DNA of 64,000 nucleotides from Haloplanus sp. CK5-1 (lineage in GTDB: Archaea > Halobacteriota > Halobacteria > Halobacteriales > Haloferacaceae): the NCBI RefSeq assembly GCF_037201915.1, contig NZ_CP147505.1:744001-808000 (forward strand), given 5' to 3'. The notes beneath the pieces are model-generated. The model did not search any database. It saw only the letters and a program-made list of their open reading frames with translations, and was not told where the DNA came from. Numbering within the stretch: position 1 is the first letter of the stretch; each line of letters starts with the position of its first letter. Below, in pieces: positions 8,374 through 17,184 of this stretch. The position numbers and the translations under genes were made by a program.

Positions 8374-9672
8374 ATGTACGACCGACTCAAGGGCTTTCGC
8401 GATTTCTACCCCGAGGAGATGGCCGCACGGCGGGCGGTCACCGACGTGCTGGAGGAGACCGCGCGTGGGTACGGGTTCCGCGAGATCGGTACGCCGACGC
8501 TGGAGCCAGTCGACCTCTACACCGACAAGAGCGGCGAGGACATTGTCGAGGAACTGTACGCCTTCGAGGACAAGGGTGGTCGCCACGTCGCCATGACACC
8601 CGAACTGACGCCGACGGTCGCGCGGATGGTCGTCGCGAAGGGCCAGGAGCTCCAGAAGCCGATCAAGTGGATGTCGACCCGACCGTTCTGGCGGTACGAG
8701 CAGGTCCAGCAGGGGCGCTTCCGCGAGTTCTACCAGACGAACGTCGACGTCTTCGGGTCGAGCGAGCCGACTGCGGACGCCGAGATCCTGGCGTTCGCGG
8801 CCGACGCGCTGACGACCCTCGGTCTCTCGGGCGACGATTTCGACTTCCGTGTCTCTCACCGGGACCTCCTGAGCGGCCTCCTGCGGGCGTTCGACGCCGA
8901 CGTACGGGTTCGAGAAGCGATCCGCGCGGTCGACAAATCGGAGAAGATCGACCCCGCGGAGTACTACGACCTGCTCTACGACGCCGGCCTCTCCTACGAT
9001 CAGGCCGAGACGTTCGACGAGCTGCTCTCGACCGACGACCTCGACGACCTCACCGACTTCGCCGGCACGGACGACGTGGTCGACGCGGTGGCGAACCTCC
9101 GGGCGGTGCTCGACGCGGCCGAGGACTTCGGCGTCCGCGAGTACTGCACGGTCTCGCTGGAGACGGCCCGGGGTCTCGACTACTACACGGGCACCGTCTT
9201 CGAGTGTTTCGACACGCAGGGCGAGGTGTCCCGGGCCGTCTTCGGCGGCGGCCGGTACGACGACCTCATCGAGAGCTACGGCGGCCAGCCCACCCCCGCG
9301 GTCGGCGTCGCACCCGGTCACGCCACTCTCTCCTTGCTCCTCCAGCGGGCGGGCGTCTGGCCCGACGAGGCGCTGTCGACGGACTACTACGTCCTCTCGG
9401 TGGGCGACACGCGGCCGACCGCCGCGCGGGTGGCCCGCGACCTGCGAGAGCGGGGCCACGTCGTCGAGACGGACCTCGGCGACCGGAGCTTCGGGGCGCA
9501 GATGTCCTACGCCGACGGCATCAACGCCGAGACGGTCGTCATCGTCGGCGAGCGCGACCTGGAGAACGGCGAAGTGACCGTCAAGGAGATGGCGAGCGGC
9601 GACCAGACCACCGCACCGGTCGAGGAGTTCCCGGGCGACCGGGACCGGCCGACCTACGGCGACTTCGCGTAG
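8374..9672 (+). CDS. hisS: histidyl-tRNA synthetase
   Basis: A 432-residue class II aminoacyl-tRNA synthetase. The N-terminal GFRDFYPEEMAARR and LEPVDLYTDKSGED are family hallmarks. Motif 2 is STRPFWRYEQVQQGRFREFYQ-like. The histidine-A loop is RGLDYYTGTVFE, and motif 3 is AVFGGGRYDDL. The C-terminal anticodon-binding domain spans roughly residues 330-430. It charges tRNA-His in the cytoplasm. Length and start agree with archaeal HisRS. truA follows 32 bases after its stop on the same strand. Confidence 0.97.
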   Translation: MYDRLKGFRDFYPEEMAARRAVTDVLEETARGYGFREIGTPTLEPVDLYTDKSGEDIVEELYAFEDKGGRHVAMTPELTPTVARMVVAKGQELQKPIKWMSTRPFWRYEQVQQGRFREFYQTNVDVFGSSEPTADAEILAFAADALTTLGLSGDDFDFRVSHRDLLSGLLRAFDADVRVREAIRAVDKSEKIDPAEYYDLLYDAGLSYDQAETFDELLSTDDLDDLTDFAGTDDVVDAVANLRAVLDAAEDFGVREYCTVSLETARGLDYYTGTVFECFDTQGEVSRAVFGGGRYDDLIESYGGQPTPAVGVAPGHATLSLLLQRAGVWPDEALSTDYYVLSVGDTRPTAARVARDLRERGHVVETDLGDRSFGAQMSYADGINAETVVIVGERDLENGEVTVKEMASGDQTTAPVEEFPGDRDRPTYGDFA

Positions 9673-9704
9673 GGGTTAACTGCCGGGCAACCCGACCTCC
9701 GTCG

Positions 9705-10517
9705 ATGCCGACCCGTGCCTTCCGCCTCGCGTACGACGGCCGGCCGTACTCGGGCTTTCAGCGCCAACCGGACGTGCCGACCGTCGAGGACGCCCTCTTC
9801 GACGCCCTGCGGGACCTCGACGTCCTCGCGGGGGACGCCGACACGCCGCCGAACTACGCCGCCGCGGGACGGACCGACGCGGGCGTCTCGGCGCTCGCTC
9901 AGACGGTTGCCTTCGAGGCACCGGCGTGGCTCACGCCCGCGGCGTTCAACGGGACGCTGCCGGCGGCGGTGCGGGCATGGGCGAGCGCCGACGTGAGCGA
10001 GGGGTTCCACGCCACCCGCGACGCGACCCGGCGCACGTACCGCTACCACTGCTACGCACCGACGCTCGACGACGGCCGCGTCCGGGCTGCGCTCGACCGC
10101 CTCGGCGGGGAACACGACTTCCATAACTGTACGACCGACGACGACGGGACCGTCCGCCGCCTCGAAACGGGCTGTCGGCGCGACGGCGACTTCCTCGTTT
10201 TGACGCTGTCGGCGGGCGGGTTCGCCCGGCACATGGTCCGCCGGATCGTCTCGCTCGTCCGGGCGGTGGGGTGTGGCGCGAGCGACCTCGATCGAATCGA
10301 CCGGGTGTTGGGGCCGGATCCGATCGACGGGGCGGCGGGGGTCGCGACCGCCCCGGCGACGCCGCTCGTCCTCGCCGACGTGACGTATCCGAACGTCGGG
10401 TTCGAGCCCGATCCCGACGCCGTCGAGAGCGCACGCGGGGTGTTCGACGAGCGACGCGTGACTGCGATGACGGCCGCGCGGGTCGTCGACGACCTCCGTG
10501 GCGGAATCGGGGAATGA
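9705..10517 (+). CDS. truA: tRNA pseudouridine(38-40) synthase TruA
   Basis: A 270-residue protein. AYDGRPYSGFQRQPD opens the fold, and AAAGRTDAGVSALAQTV contains the catalytic aspartate of TruA (GRTDAGV). GGFARHMVRRIVSLV near the C-terminus is also a family signature. It isomerises uridines 38-40 in the tRNA anticodon arm. The frame is open far upstream in hisS shadow, so the ATG at 9705 is taken, with GTTAAC about 26-30 bases before it as a possible TATA box. It lies behind hisS, so both may act in tRNA maturation. Confidence 0.96.
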   Translation: MPTRAFRLAYDGRPYSGFQRQPDVPTVEDALFDALRDLDVLAGDADTPPNYAAAGRTDAGVSALAQTVAFEAPAWLTPAAFNGTLPAAVRAWASADVSEGFHATRDATRRTYRYHCYAPTLDDGRVRAALDRLGGEHDFHNCTTDDDGTVRRLETGCRRDGDFLVLTLSAGGFARHMVRRIVSLVRAVGCGASDLDRIDRVLGPDPIDGAAGVATAPATPLVLADVTYPNVGFEPDPDAVESARGVFDERRVTAMTAARVVDDLRGGIGE

Positions 10518-10572
10518 GCGACGGGCGGGCGCTACCCGACGACGTAAAACGGTGGGGCGTGTAGCCGGCCCC

Positions 10573-11187
10573 ATGTCAGCGCGCACTGCCGTCGTACTCT
10601 CCGGGGGACGGTCGACCCGGTTCGGCGACGACGACAAGGCGGTCGCCGACCTCGCGGGGACGCCGATGATCCGCCGGGTCGTCGACCGGGTCGCACCCGC
10701 GGTGGACGCCGTCGTGGTCAACTGCCGCGAAAAACAGGTCGGGGCGATCCGGGCGACACTGGAGGGGGTCGATCTCCCCGTCTCGTTCGCGGAGGACGAG
10801 TACCCCGACGAGGGGCCGATGGCGGGGATGGCGACGGGTCTGCGGGCCGTCGAGACCGAGTACGCCTTCGTCGTCGCCTGCGACATGCCGTTCGTCGAGG
10901 CCGATTTCGTCGACTACCTGTTCGAGCGAGCGGCGGGCCACGACGCCGCGGTCCCCCGGCCGGAGCAGTGGTTCGAGACGACCCACGCCGTCTACCGGGC
11001 GGCGGCGATGGCCGACGCTTGCGAGACGGCACTCGAGGCGGGCGAAGAGCGCATCGTCGCGCCGCTGTTCGACCTCGATTTCGTCGTCGTCGACGCCGAG
11101 GCGGTGCGCGACCACGGCCACCCGCGGACGTTCGAGAACTGCAACACCAAGACGGATTTCGAGGACGCCGAACGACGGTTGGAGTGA
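10573..11187 (+). CDS. mobA: molybdenum cofactor guanylyl/nucleotidyltransferase (MobA-like)
   Basis: A 204-residue nucleotidyltransferase. The N-terminal LSGGRSTRFGDDDKA is the nucleotide-binding loop of the MobA/IspD fold. DEGPMAGMATGL and VVACDMPFV, with the metal-binding aspartate, follow, and FENCNTKTDFEDAERRL closes the protein as in MobA. It would attach GMP (or CMP) to molybdopterin. The start at 10573 is preferred because upstream residues are Arg-rich; GTAAAAC lies about 25 bases before it. Its stop abuts the stop of the facing yqeC-like gene, which also points to Mo-cofactor chemistry. Confidence 0.9.
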   Translation: MSARTAVVLSGGRSTRFGDDDKAVADLAGTPMIRRVVDRVAPAVDAVVVNCREKQVGAIRATLEGVDLPVSFAEDEYPDEGPMAGMATGLRAVETEYAFVVACDMPFVEADFVDYLFERAAGHDAAVPRPEQWFETTHAVYRAAAMADACETALEAGEERIVAPLFDLDFVVVDAEAVRDHGHPRTFENCNTKTDFEDAERRLE

Positions 11188-11913
11188 CTACTCGACCACG
11201 TCGACGACCGTCGGCTCGTTCATCCGCCCGAGGACGACCCGGGCCACGTCGGCGCGGTCGTGGACCGCGGCGGCTATCTCGCGGCCCGTCCCGGCCAGCT
11301 CCTCGTCGTCGACCATGTTCACCAGCGGGACGACCGTCGCGGTCGACGGGACGCGCTTGCGGCCGCCCAGTCGGTGCGCGAGGACGGTCCCCACGTCGGT
11401 CGGACCGATCGTGTCGCCGAGGTCGAGTCCGGTGAGGTCGGCCACTCGATCGGGGCGGTGGACGTGCTCCGGCGCGAGGGGCTTGCCGACGACCTTGGCG
11501 CTGGCGACCGGGATCACGGTATCGGCGGTCGCCGGCACCTGTGGCTCGCGGTCGTCCGGCGCTTTCAGCAGGCGCGTCCGCGCGCCGTCCGCCTTCGCGA
11601 GCACCGTCCCCGCCTCCTTCGTCGCGCGGATGGCGGTGACGGTCTCGCGGTCGTAGCCGAGATAGCGGTCGTCGCGTTCGCGTTCGGGGACGAGTCCCAG
11701 CGGCCACCGGTCGGCTGTCCGGAGCGCCCCCACGGGGTCGCGGGTGACGCGTACGTCGGCGACCCGGTCGTCGAAGATGGGGATGCGGACGGTCGCGGTG
11801 ACGACGGCCCGGTCCAGCCGGGTCGCGAGCGCGTACAGCGTCGTCTTCTTGCCCCCCGCACCGACGACGCAGACGAGTTCCGTGTCGGCCGAGAGTGCCT
11901 CGACGAGGTTCAT
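11188..11913 (-). CDS. yqeC: YqeC-like ATP-binding accessory protein of Mo hydroxylases
   Basis: A 241-residue protein with the YqeC pattern: VCVVGAGGKKTTLYALA is a P-loop-like ATP site, followed by LAKADGARTRLLKAPDDREP and VPLVNMVDDEE. YqeC family proteins are annotated as accessory factors for (selenium-dependent) molybdenum hydroxylases; the exact chemistry is not settled. The start at 11913 (MNLVEALS) is chosen; an ATG at 11937 would add eight residues. It faces mobA tail to tail with no spacer, supporting a Mo-cofactor context. Confidence 0.83.
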   Translation of the reverse strand: MNLVEALSADTELVCVVGAGGKKTTLYALATRLDRAVVTATVRIPIFDDRVADVRVTRDPVGALRTADRWPLGLVPERERDDRYLGYDRETVTAIRATKEAGTVLAKADGARTRLLKAPDDREPQVPATADTVIPVASAKVVGKPLAPEHVHRPDRVADLTGLDLGDTIGPTDVGTVLAHRLGGRKRVPSTATVVPLVNMVDDEELAGTGREIAAAVHDRADVARVVLGRMNEPTVVDVVE

Positions 11914-11958
11914 GTGCGGGCTTTCGCCCCCAGTCACTTCGGCGTATCGACGCCGGCG

Positions 11959-12552
11959 TCAGGGCCGCGGGCCACGGACGCGGGTCTGTTCGTGGTCGGG
12001 GAACACGTCGGCGACGGCGTCGGGGCCCTCGCGGTCGGCGAGCAACGCCCGGAGTTCGGCCTCGTAGTCGGCGCTCGGCACCGACTCGCTGGGGCCGGCG
12101 GTCACGTCGAGGCGGCCGTCGACGACCCGATCGACCGCTCCCCGACCGAAGCCGGCGAGCGGGGCGAGGTAGTCGACGCCGCGTCGGTCCTCGAGGCTCC
12201 GGGCCTCTGCCCGGGAGAGCGAGGGGACGCGGTCGTCGCGTCGGGTGCCGTCGGCGACCGCCGCGACGTCGAGGTCGGCGGCGCGTTCGAGTGCGTGGTC
12301 GTGGACCGCCCCGATCCCGTTGCGCGGGTAGCCGTCGGCGAGCATCTGGTCGACCGCGTCGGCGGCGACGGTGGCGTTGAGGTCGAGGGTCCGGAAGGGG
12401 AAGCCGAGTCGGTCGGCCGCCGATCGGGCGTGTCGCCAGTCGTCGGTAACGCCGAACGTCCCCGTGACGAGCGTCACGTCGTAGAAGGGATCGAGCGAGA
12501 GCGCTGCGAGCGTCGAGTCCTTGCCGCCGCTGTAGAGGAGGGCGGCGTCCAT
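11959..12552 (-). CDS. PP-loop ATPase, diphthamide-synthase/tRNA-thiolase-like
   Basis: A 197-residue N-type ATP pyrophosphatase. LLYSGGKDSTLAAL (residues 5-18) is the PP-loop. LSRAEARSLEDRRGVDYL and a C-terminal PSADYEAELRALL tail suggest a substrate domain reduced compared with tRNA thiolases. Members activate carbonyl or amide groups by adenylation. The target is unknown, though its place behind PDCD5 and S19e suggests translation-linked modification. The PDCD5 gene ends four bases before its start, so co-transcription is likely. Confidence 0.85.
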   Translation of the reverse strand: MDAALLYSGGKDSTLAALSLDPFYDVTLVTGTFGVTDDWRHARSAADRLGFPFRTLDLNATVAADAVDQMLADGYPRNGIGAVHDHALERAADLDVAAVADGTRRDDRVPSLSRAEARSLEDRRGVDYLAPLAGFGRGAVDRVVDGRLDVTAGPSESVPSADYEAELRALLADREGPDAVADVFPDHEQTRVRGPRP

Positions 12553-12556
12553 CGTC

Positions 12557-12913
12557 TCAGCGTCGCTGGATGTCGAAGCTGTTGTCGGGGGTGAGCTCCT
12601 TCAGCAGCTTCCGCATCTGGTCCTCGTCGATGCGGTCCTGGATACGGCCGCTTCGGGCGAGCGCGACGACCTGCTGTTCGACCTGGTCGGCGACCTGCGG
12701 TTTCGACATCTGGACGGCGTTGAGCCGCTGGCGCGCGCCGTCGGTGAGGTGTTGTTTCAGGAGGGCCTCCTTCTGGGCCTCGGCCTGCTGGCGCGCGGCC
12801 TCCTGGCCCTCGCCACGGCCGCCGGCACCGCCCTCTTGGGCCTGCTCTTTCAGTTCCTCCATCTTCTGCTGGCGAAGCTCTTCGATCCGTTCGTCGTCGG
12901 GGTTGCCACTCAT
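12557..12913 (-). CDS. PDCD5-family DNA-binding protein
   Basis: A 118-residue protein with an N-terminal charged helix ([17 protein letters not shown]), a Gly-rich linker, and a helical bundle ([22 protein letters not shown]), ending in [16 protein letters not shown]. This is the archaeal/eukaryotic PDCD5 (TFAR19) family, annotated as DNA-binding in archaea. It usually sits next to rps19e, as here, where the S19e gene lies upstream on the same strand with about 70 bases between. Its cellular role in archaea is unclear. Confidence 0.95.
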   Translation of the reverse strand: MSGNPDDERIEELRQQKMEELKEQAQEGGAGGRGEGQEAARQQAEAQKEALLKQHLTDGARQRLNAVQMSKPQVADQVEQQVVALARSGRIQDRIDEDQMRKLLKELTPDNSFDIQRR

Positions 12914-12983
12914 ACGTACCCGTTCCGTCGAAGCGGTGAAAACGATTTCGGAGGCCGAGGTGGTCGTCCCCGTCTGGCTCGGT

Positions 12984-13439
12984 CTACGCGTACTTCTCGA
13001 GGTCCGGCCGGTCGAGGTCGTCGAGCACGTCGTTGGCCACCTGATCGAGGAGGCTCCGGCCCTCCGGCGTGGCGACGCGACCCTCGCCCTGCGCGGTCGA
13101 GACGAGGTCCTCGTCTTCGAGTTGCTGGAGGATCGTCCGGATGATGTTCTTGCTGCCGGCCTCGGTGTGCGTGGCAGCGACGCGGTAGCGGGTCGAGCCC
13201 TGTTTGCGGTCGCCGTACGCCGTCGAGAGGCGGTCGACCCCGACGGGGCCGTCGACGGCGACTTTCCGCAGGAGGCTGGCCGCGCGAACCGCCCAGAAGT
13301 CGTCCTGCTGGGGAGGGAGCTCCTTGCTGGAGCCGGTCTTGGCGTAGTTCGCCCACTCGGGGTCGTCGACGCGGTCCTCGAGCCGGTCGGCGAGCTCGTC
13401 GATGAGCTCGTCCGCCGGGACGTCGTAGAGGGTTACCAT
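12984..13439 (-). CDS. rps19e: 30S ribosomal protein S19e
   Basis: A 151-residue ribosomal protein. [39 protein letters not shown] and a winged-helix core ([19 protein letters not shown]) match archaeal and eukaryotic S19e, a small-subunit protein absent from bacteria. The start at 13439 is fixed by similarity and by a TATA-like TTTAAA about 26-31 bases upstream. It heads a run with PDCD5 and a PP-loop ATPase. Confidence 0.97.
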   Translation of the reverse strand: MVTLYDVPADELIDELADRLEDRVDDPEWANYAKTGSSKELPPQQDDFWAVRAASLLRKVAVDGPVGVDRLSTAYGDRKQGSTRYRVAATHTEAGSKNIIRTILQQLEDEDLVSTAQGEGRVATPEGRSLLDQVANDVLDDLDRPDLEKYA

Positions 13440-13461
13440 TGGCTCAGGGTTCCGTCGGACG

Positions 13462-13470
13462 GCGTTTAAA
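13462..13470 (-). promoter_or_regulatory. TATA-like promoter of rps19e
   Basis: On the minus strand the sequence reads GTTTAAACGCC, with TTTAAA 26-31 bases before the S19e ATG at 13439. Position fits a leaderless transcript. GTTTAAAC is also an 8-base palindrome. Confidence 0.6.
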
Positions 13471-13493
13471 CCCATCGTATCGTCGACGCCGGC

Positions 13494-14537
13494 TCAGACG
13501 CTCCAGGCGCGCGCCCGGAAGCCGACGACGGCGGCGACGACGCCCCCGATGATCGTCGGGAGCCAGTACACCATGCCGCGGAAGACGACGACGGCGGCGA
13601 GGGCGACGGGCTCGGTGACGCCGGCGAGGGGCGCGGCGACGAGCAGGACGACGAGGACGCTCTCGATGCCGCCGGCACCGCCGGGTAGGGGCGTCACGCC
13701 CGCGATGGCCCCGATGGGGACGACGAAGAGCGCGACCGACAGCGGAATCGGCGTGCCGATGGCGCGAAAGGCGAGCCACAGCGCGAGCATCTGGAAGAGC
13801 CAGCCGGCCGCCGAGAGTGCGAGCGCGAGCGCCAGCCGTCGGGGGTGATCGGCGACGCGCTCGATGGCGCGGAAGAAGCCGTCGATGCGGCGCTCGATCC
13901 CCTCGGCGGTCGGCGTCGGGACCCGCGGGAGACGGCCGGCGACCCGTCGGGCGACGGTGGTCACGACGCCGACGACCCGGGTTTCGAGGCGGTAGCGACG
14001 GGTCCAGGCGAGGTAGCCAAGCGCGGGGACGCCGACGGCGAGGCCGACCACCGCGGCCAGGGCGAGTTCGAGTCGCTGGCTCGTCCCGAAGGCCGTCTCG
14101 GTGACGTAGTAGCCGACGCCGACGACGGCGATCGTGATCGAGGGGACGAAGTTCAGCGTGTCGACGCTGGCGATGGCGGCCAACCCCGTCTCGTACTCGG
14201 TGTCGGTGATCCGCGATATCAACAGGGCGGTGATGGGTTCGCCGCCCGCCTGCCCGAACGGCGTGACGTTGTTCGCGAACATCGCGCCGGCGAAGATCAG
14301 GAGGGCGTCGGGGACCGACGCCGGCACCCCCAGCGCGTCGAGGACGACCCAGAGCGACACGCCCCACGCCGCGAGCCAGCAGAGGGTGACGAGCGCGACG
14401 AGCGCGACGAGCGGGCGGTCCGCGGCGGCGAGGCGGGCGAGGAGCGCGTCGACGCCCGCGACCGAGAACAGGACCGCGAAGACGACGGCTACCCCGGCGA
14501 ACCCGAGGATCGTGGCTCGAAGTCTGCCGGCGGCCAT
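13494..14537 (-). CDS. UPF0104 / LPG-synthase-like transmembrane protein
   Basis: A 347-residue protein with about eight hydrophobic segments, of the lysylphosphatidylglycerol synthase transmembrane (UPF0104) family. Signature stretches are FANNVTPFGQAGGEPITALL near residues 85-105 and VTPLPGGAGGIESVL near residue 290. Archaeal members lack the catalytic domain of MprF and may flip or transport lipids or lipid-linked intermediates; this is inference. An ATG at 14564 could add nine residues. It is divergent from thiL. Confidence 0.88.
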   Translation of the reverse strand: MAAGRLRATILGFAGVAVVFAVLFSVAGVDALLARLAAADRPLVALVALVTLCWLAAWGVSLWVVLDALGVPASVPDALLIFAGAMFANNVTPFGQAGGEPITALLISRITDTEYETGLAAIASVDTLNFVPSITIAVVGVGYYVTETAFGTSQRLELALAAVVGLAVGVPALGYLAWTRRYRLETRVVGVVTTVARRVAGRLPRVPTPTAEGIERRIDGFFRAIERVADHPRRLALALALSAAGWLFQMLALWLAFRAIGTPIPLSVALFVVPIGAIAGVTPLPGGAGGIESVLVVLLVAAPLAGVTEPVALAAVVVFRGMVYWLPTIIGGVVAAVVGFRARAWSV

Positions 14538-14615
14538 GTCCGTCGGGAGGGCAAGCCGACGCATTAACCCACCGGATCGGCACCGTTTTTCCGTCGCCTC
14601 CGCGAACCGACGGCC

Positions 14616-15485
14616 ATGGACGAACGGAGCGCGCTGGGGGTGGTCGCCGAGCGGGTCGAGGGGGCCGGCGACGACGCCGCGGTGATCGACGGGCTGGTCG
14701 TGACGACCGACATGCTCCACGACCGGACGGACTTCCCCGCGGGGACGACCCGGTACACGGCCGGCTGGCGGGTGCTCGGCGCGTCGCTGTCGGACGTGGC
14801 GGCGATGGGCGGCCGGCCGGTCGCCGGGGTCGCCGCCTACGGTGCCCCGGCGTTCGACCGGGACGCGATCCGGTCGTTCGTCGAGGGTGCCGTCGACGTC
14901 TGCGAACTGGTCGACGCGCGGTACGTCGGCGGCGACCTCGACGATCACGACGAGTTTACCGTCGCCGGGACGGTCGTGGGGCGGGTCGACGATCCGGTGT
15001 ACCGGGACGGCGCGGCCCCCGGCGAGGCAGTCTGCGTGACGGGCACACTCGGACGGAGCGGGGCCGCGCTCCGTGCGTTCGAGCGCGGGGACGCCGAGCG
15101 CGGCAACGACCTCTTTCGGTTCGAACCGCGGGTGGCGGCGGGGCGCGAACTCGCGGGCGTCGCCACCGCGATGATGGACTCCTCGGACGGTCTCGCCCGG
15201 TCGCTCCACCAACTCGCAGCCGCGAGCGACTGTGGGTTCAGCGTCGAGTGGGATCGCCTCCCCGTCGACCGGGTCGTCGACGCCGTCGCCGTCGACGCCG
15301 CCGACCGACGGGACTTGGCGGCCTTCTTCGGCGAGGACTTCGAACTCGTGTTCACGCTGCCGGAAGCGGCACTACGGACGGTCAGGACGGCGGTGTCGAC
15401 TCCGATCACTCGCATCGGGACCGTGACCGAGAACACAGTCGTCGTCGACGGCGACCCGCTGCCGGACCGGGGGTACACCCACTAA
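14616..15485 (+). CDS. thiL: thiamine-monophosphate kinase
   Basis: A 289-residue PurM/ThiL-superfamily ATP-binding kinase. GAGDDAAVID near residue 20 binds Mg-ATP, VTTDMLHDRTDF and SLSDVAAMGGRP are ThiL signatures, and AMMDSSDGLARSLHQLA is the conserved second-domain motif. It phosphorylates thiamine monophosphate to the diphosphate coenzyme. The protein starts slightly shorter than bacterial ThiL, lacking the extended N-terminus. Its stop codon interlocks with the stop of the facing site-2 protease gene in four bases. Confidence 0.93.
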   Translation: MDERSALGVVAERVEGAGDDAAVIDGLVVTTDMLHDRTDFPAGTTRYTAGWRVLGASLSDVAAMGGRPVAGVAAYGAPAFDRDAIRSFVEGAVDVCELVDARYVGGDLDDHDEFTVAGTVVGRVDDPVYRDGAAPGEAVCVTGTLGRSGAALRAFERGDAERGNDLFRFEPRVAAGRELAGVATAMMDSSDGLARSLHQLAAASDCGFSVEWDRLPVDRVVDAVAVDAADRRDLAAFFGEDFELVFTLPEAALRTVRTAVSTPITRIGTVTENTVVVDGDPLPDRGYTH

Positions 15486-16609
15486 CCCAGCAACTGGATC
15501 GGAACCAGCAGGAAACAGAGCGCGCCGAGGCCGAAGGTGACGAGGCCGAGCGCCTGTCGCTTCCAGCCTAGGGGCGTCTCGTCCGCGGGGTCCGCGGGCC
15601 CGTTGTACGCGATGACGGTGGCGAACAGCCCCCAGACGGCCCACAGGCCGACTGATTCGTTGAACCCGAGGTCCCGGACGTAGTAGAGGTAGGCCGCGAG
15701 GCCGAACAGCGCGAGGGGGACGAGCGACGCGAGCGTCTCTTGGCGTCGGCCGAGCATCGCACGAACCATGTGTCCACCGTCGAGTTGCCCGACCGGGAGC
15801 AGGTTGAGGACGGTGAAGAACATCCCGACCCAGCCGCCGATGACGACGGGGTGGACGGTCCGGGTTGGATCCGCGTACTCCGTCGGCTGGCCGAGCGCCG
15901 TCGCGATCAGATCGAGCAGGGGTGGATCGTTGAAGATGATGACCTGTCCCGAGGCGTCGACGACGCTCGCGGGCACGGTCATCGGCTCCAGCGAGAGCCC
16001 GACGGCCGTCACGACGACGGTGGCGACGAGCCCGGCGAGTGGGCCGGCGACCCCGATGTCGAACAGCGTCTTGCGGTCGGGCATCCGACCGCGCATGCGG
16101 ATGACCGCCCCGAGCGTCCCGAAGGGGACGACGAAGGGGATGAGGTAGGGTAAGGAGACGTCGACTCCGTGGTAGCGGCCGAGGAGGTAGTGGCCGAGTT
16201 CGTGGGTCGTCAACACGCCGAGGACGGCGGCGGTAAAGGGCCACGCCCGCAGTGCGAGCAGGGGGTTCGACGCGATGTCGGCCGGAGGGATGTAGTACCA
16301 CGCGACTGCGCCGACGAGGAGCGTCGAGACCACCGTGGCGACGAACAGGACGAGATTCAGCCACGGAACGCCGTCGATGCGACCGTCGGCCGGCGTCGCG
16401 ACGACCGCCGTCTCGTACGGTTCGCGACCCGTTTCGAGGTCGAGGCGGTAACCGGACCGACGAAACGGCCCTCGAAGTTCGCCGATGAGCGAACGCTTGG
16501 GGACCAGTGGCTCGCCGTAGTAGCGGATGCGGTCACCGTCGTGTTCGGTTTCACGGACGTAAAACACCGTTTCGAGCGCGTCGGACGGTGGTCCGTCGGC
16601 TCCGTCCAT
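15482..16609 (-). CDS. site-2 protease family membrane metalloprotease (M50)
   Basis: A 375-residue protein with a soluble N-terminal region of about 80 residues and six or more membrane helices. The zinc motif is HELGH at 136-140, followed by GRYHGVDVSLPYLIPF. The third ligand region is NLLPVGQLDGGH. This fits S2P-type intramembrane proteases that cleave signalling or regulatory membrane proteins. The substrate is unknown. The N-terminal domain (FYVRETEHDGDRIRYYGEPL) is typical of haloarchaeal members. Confidence 0.92.
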   Translation of the reverse strand: MDGADGPPSDALETVFYVRETEHDGDRIRYYGEPLVPKRSLIGELRGPFRRSGYRLDLETGREPYETAVVATPADGRIDGVPWLNLVLFVATVVSTLLVGAVAWYYIPPADIASNPLLALRAWPFTAAVLGVLTTHELGHYLLGRYHGVDVSLPYLIPFVVPFGTLGAVIRMRGRMPDRKTLFDIGVAGPLAGLVATVVVTAVGLSLEPMTVPASVVDASGQVIIFNDPPLLDLIATALGQPTEYADPTRTVHPVVIGGWVGMFFTVLNLLPVGQLDGGHMVRAMLGRRQETLASLVPLALFGLAAYLYYVRDLGFNESVGLWAVWGLFATVIAYNGPADPADETPLGWKRQALGLVTFGLGALCFLLVPIQLLG

Positions 16610-16634
16610 TACCGTTCGGTAGATCGCTCAGCGG

Positions 16635-16642
16635 TATAAAAC
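16635..16642 (-). promoter_or_regulatory. TATA box of the site-2 protease gene
   Basis: The plus strand reads TATAAAAC, so the minus strand has GTTTTATA 27-33 bases before the ATG at 16609. This is a strong haloarchaeal TATA match at leaderless spacing. Confidence 0.65.
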
Positions 16643-16707
16643 CCGTGACAGCGGGCGGGGACCCGCGGGGGAATGCGGGGAAGCGGGCGGTCGCGGATAC
16701 CGAGGTA

Positions 16708-16962
16708 TCAGGCCGGTTCGATACGCCAGGTGGTCGCACTCGTGTACGACCACTTCTCGACCGAGAGGTCCGACGCCGAGTCGCGGAGCTTGACCATCAG
16801 CGCGCCGATCTCCTTGGGCGAGAGGTCGACTTCGTCGGCGATGAACTTGCTCTTGAAGTAGTGTTCGCCGTCTTGGGCCTTCGAGAGCAGGTACTCCTTG
16901 AGTCGCTCCTCTTTGGGCGTGCTATCGTCGGCGTCGGTGGAGGGTTCTGCGGTTGCGCTCAT
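16708..16962 (-). CDS. DUF7123-like small haloarchaeal protein
   Basis: An 84-residue acidic protein: a disordered N-terminus (STDADDSTPKEERLK), then a compact helical region (YLLSKAQDGEHYFKSKFIA, DEVDLSPKEIGALMVKL) resembling a small winged helix, ending in WSYTSATTWRIEPA. I recall this as the DUF7123 family, found only in haloarchaea. The helix-turn-helix look suggests DNA binding, but no function is known. It is monocistronic with its own TATA box. Confidence 0.85.
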   Translation of the reverse strand: MSATAEPSTDADDSTPKEERLKEYLLSKAQDGEHYFKSKFIADEVDLSPKEIGALMVKLRDSASDLSVEKWSYTSATTWRIEPA

Positions 16963-17000
16963 TTGTTGTCGCCTCGACTCTCCGTACGGGTCGGGGGATG

Positions 17001-17007
17001 TTATAAA
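17001..17007 (-). promoter_or_regulatory. TATA box of the DUF7123-like gene
   Basis: On the minus strand CCCTTTATAACA lies about 40 bases before the ATG at 16962, with a C-rich BRE-like side upstream. Start of transcription at the usual distance would leave a short leader of about 10-15 bases. Confidence 0.6.
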
Positions 17008-17184
17008 GGGAGGAACGTTCGGTGTAGTTCGAGCGATTTTAACGATTTACCCGTTTTCGGAAAACGTTTAGGACGTTTCACGAAGCCGCGAGACATTTTA
17101 TAAAACGATTTGAGTTATCTATTCATCGTCAGCTGTATTGAATATATAACTCCGATCGAGCCGGTGACTCCGTCGGATCGCCGC
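17008..17184. other. AT-rich intergenic stretch without a visible gene
   Basis: Between the DUF7123-like promoter and the stop of the MobB-MoaE gene lie about 177 bases that are far richer in A+T than their surroundings. They hold a self-complementary ATTTTATAAAAC-like box near 17094, ATATATAA near 17144 and GTTTTCGGAAAAC near 17053. No open frame with haloarchaeal codon use is present. It could hold a small RNA or a terminator for the minus-strand gene ending at 17185, but nothing proves either. Confidence 0.4.

Noticed and set aside
7261-9459. Minus-strand frame of 732 residues across hisS and the AEC gene
   Set aside because: An artefact of stop-poor GC-rich DNA; both covered genes have strong signatures.
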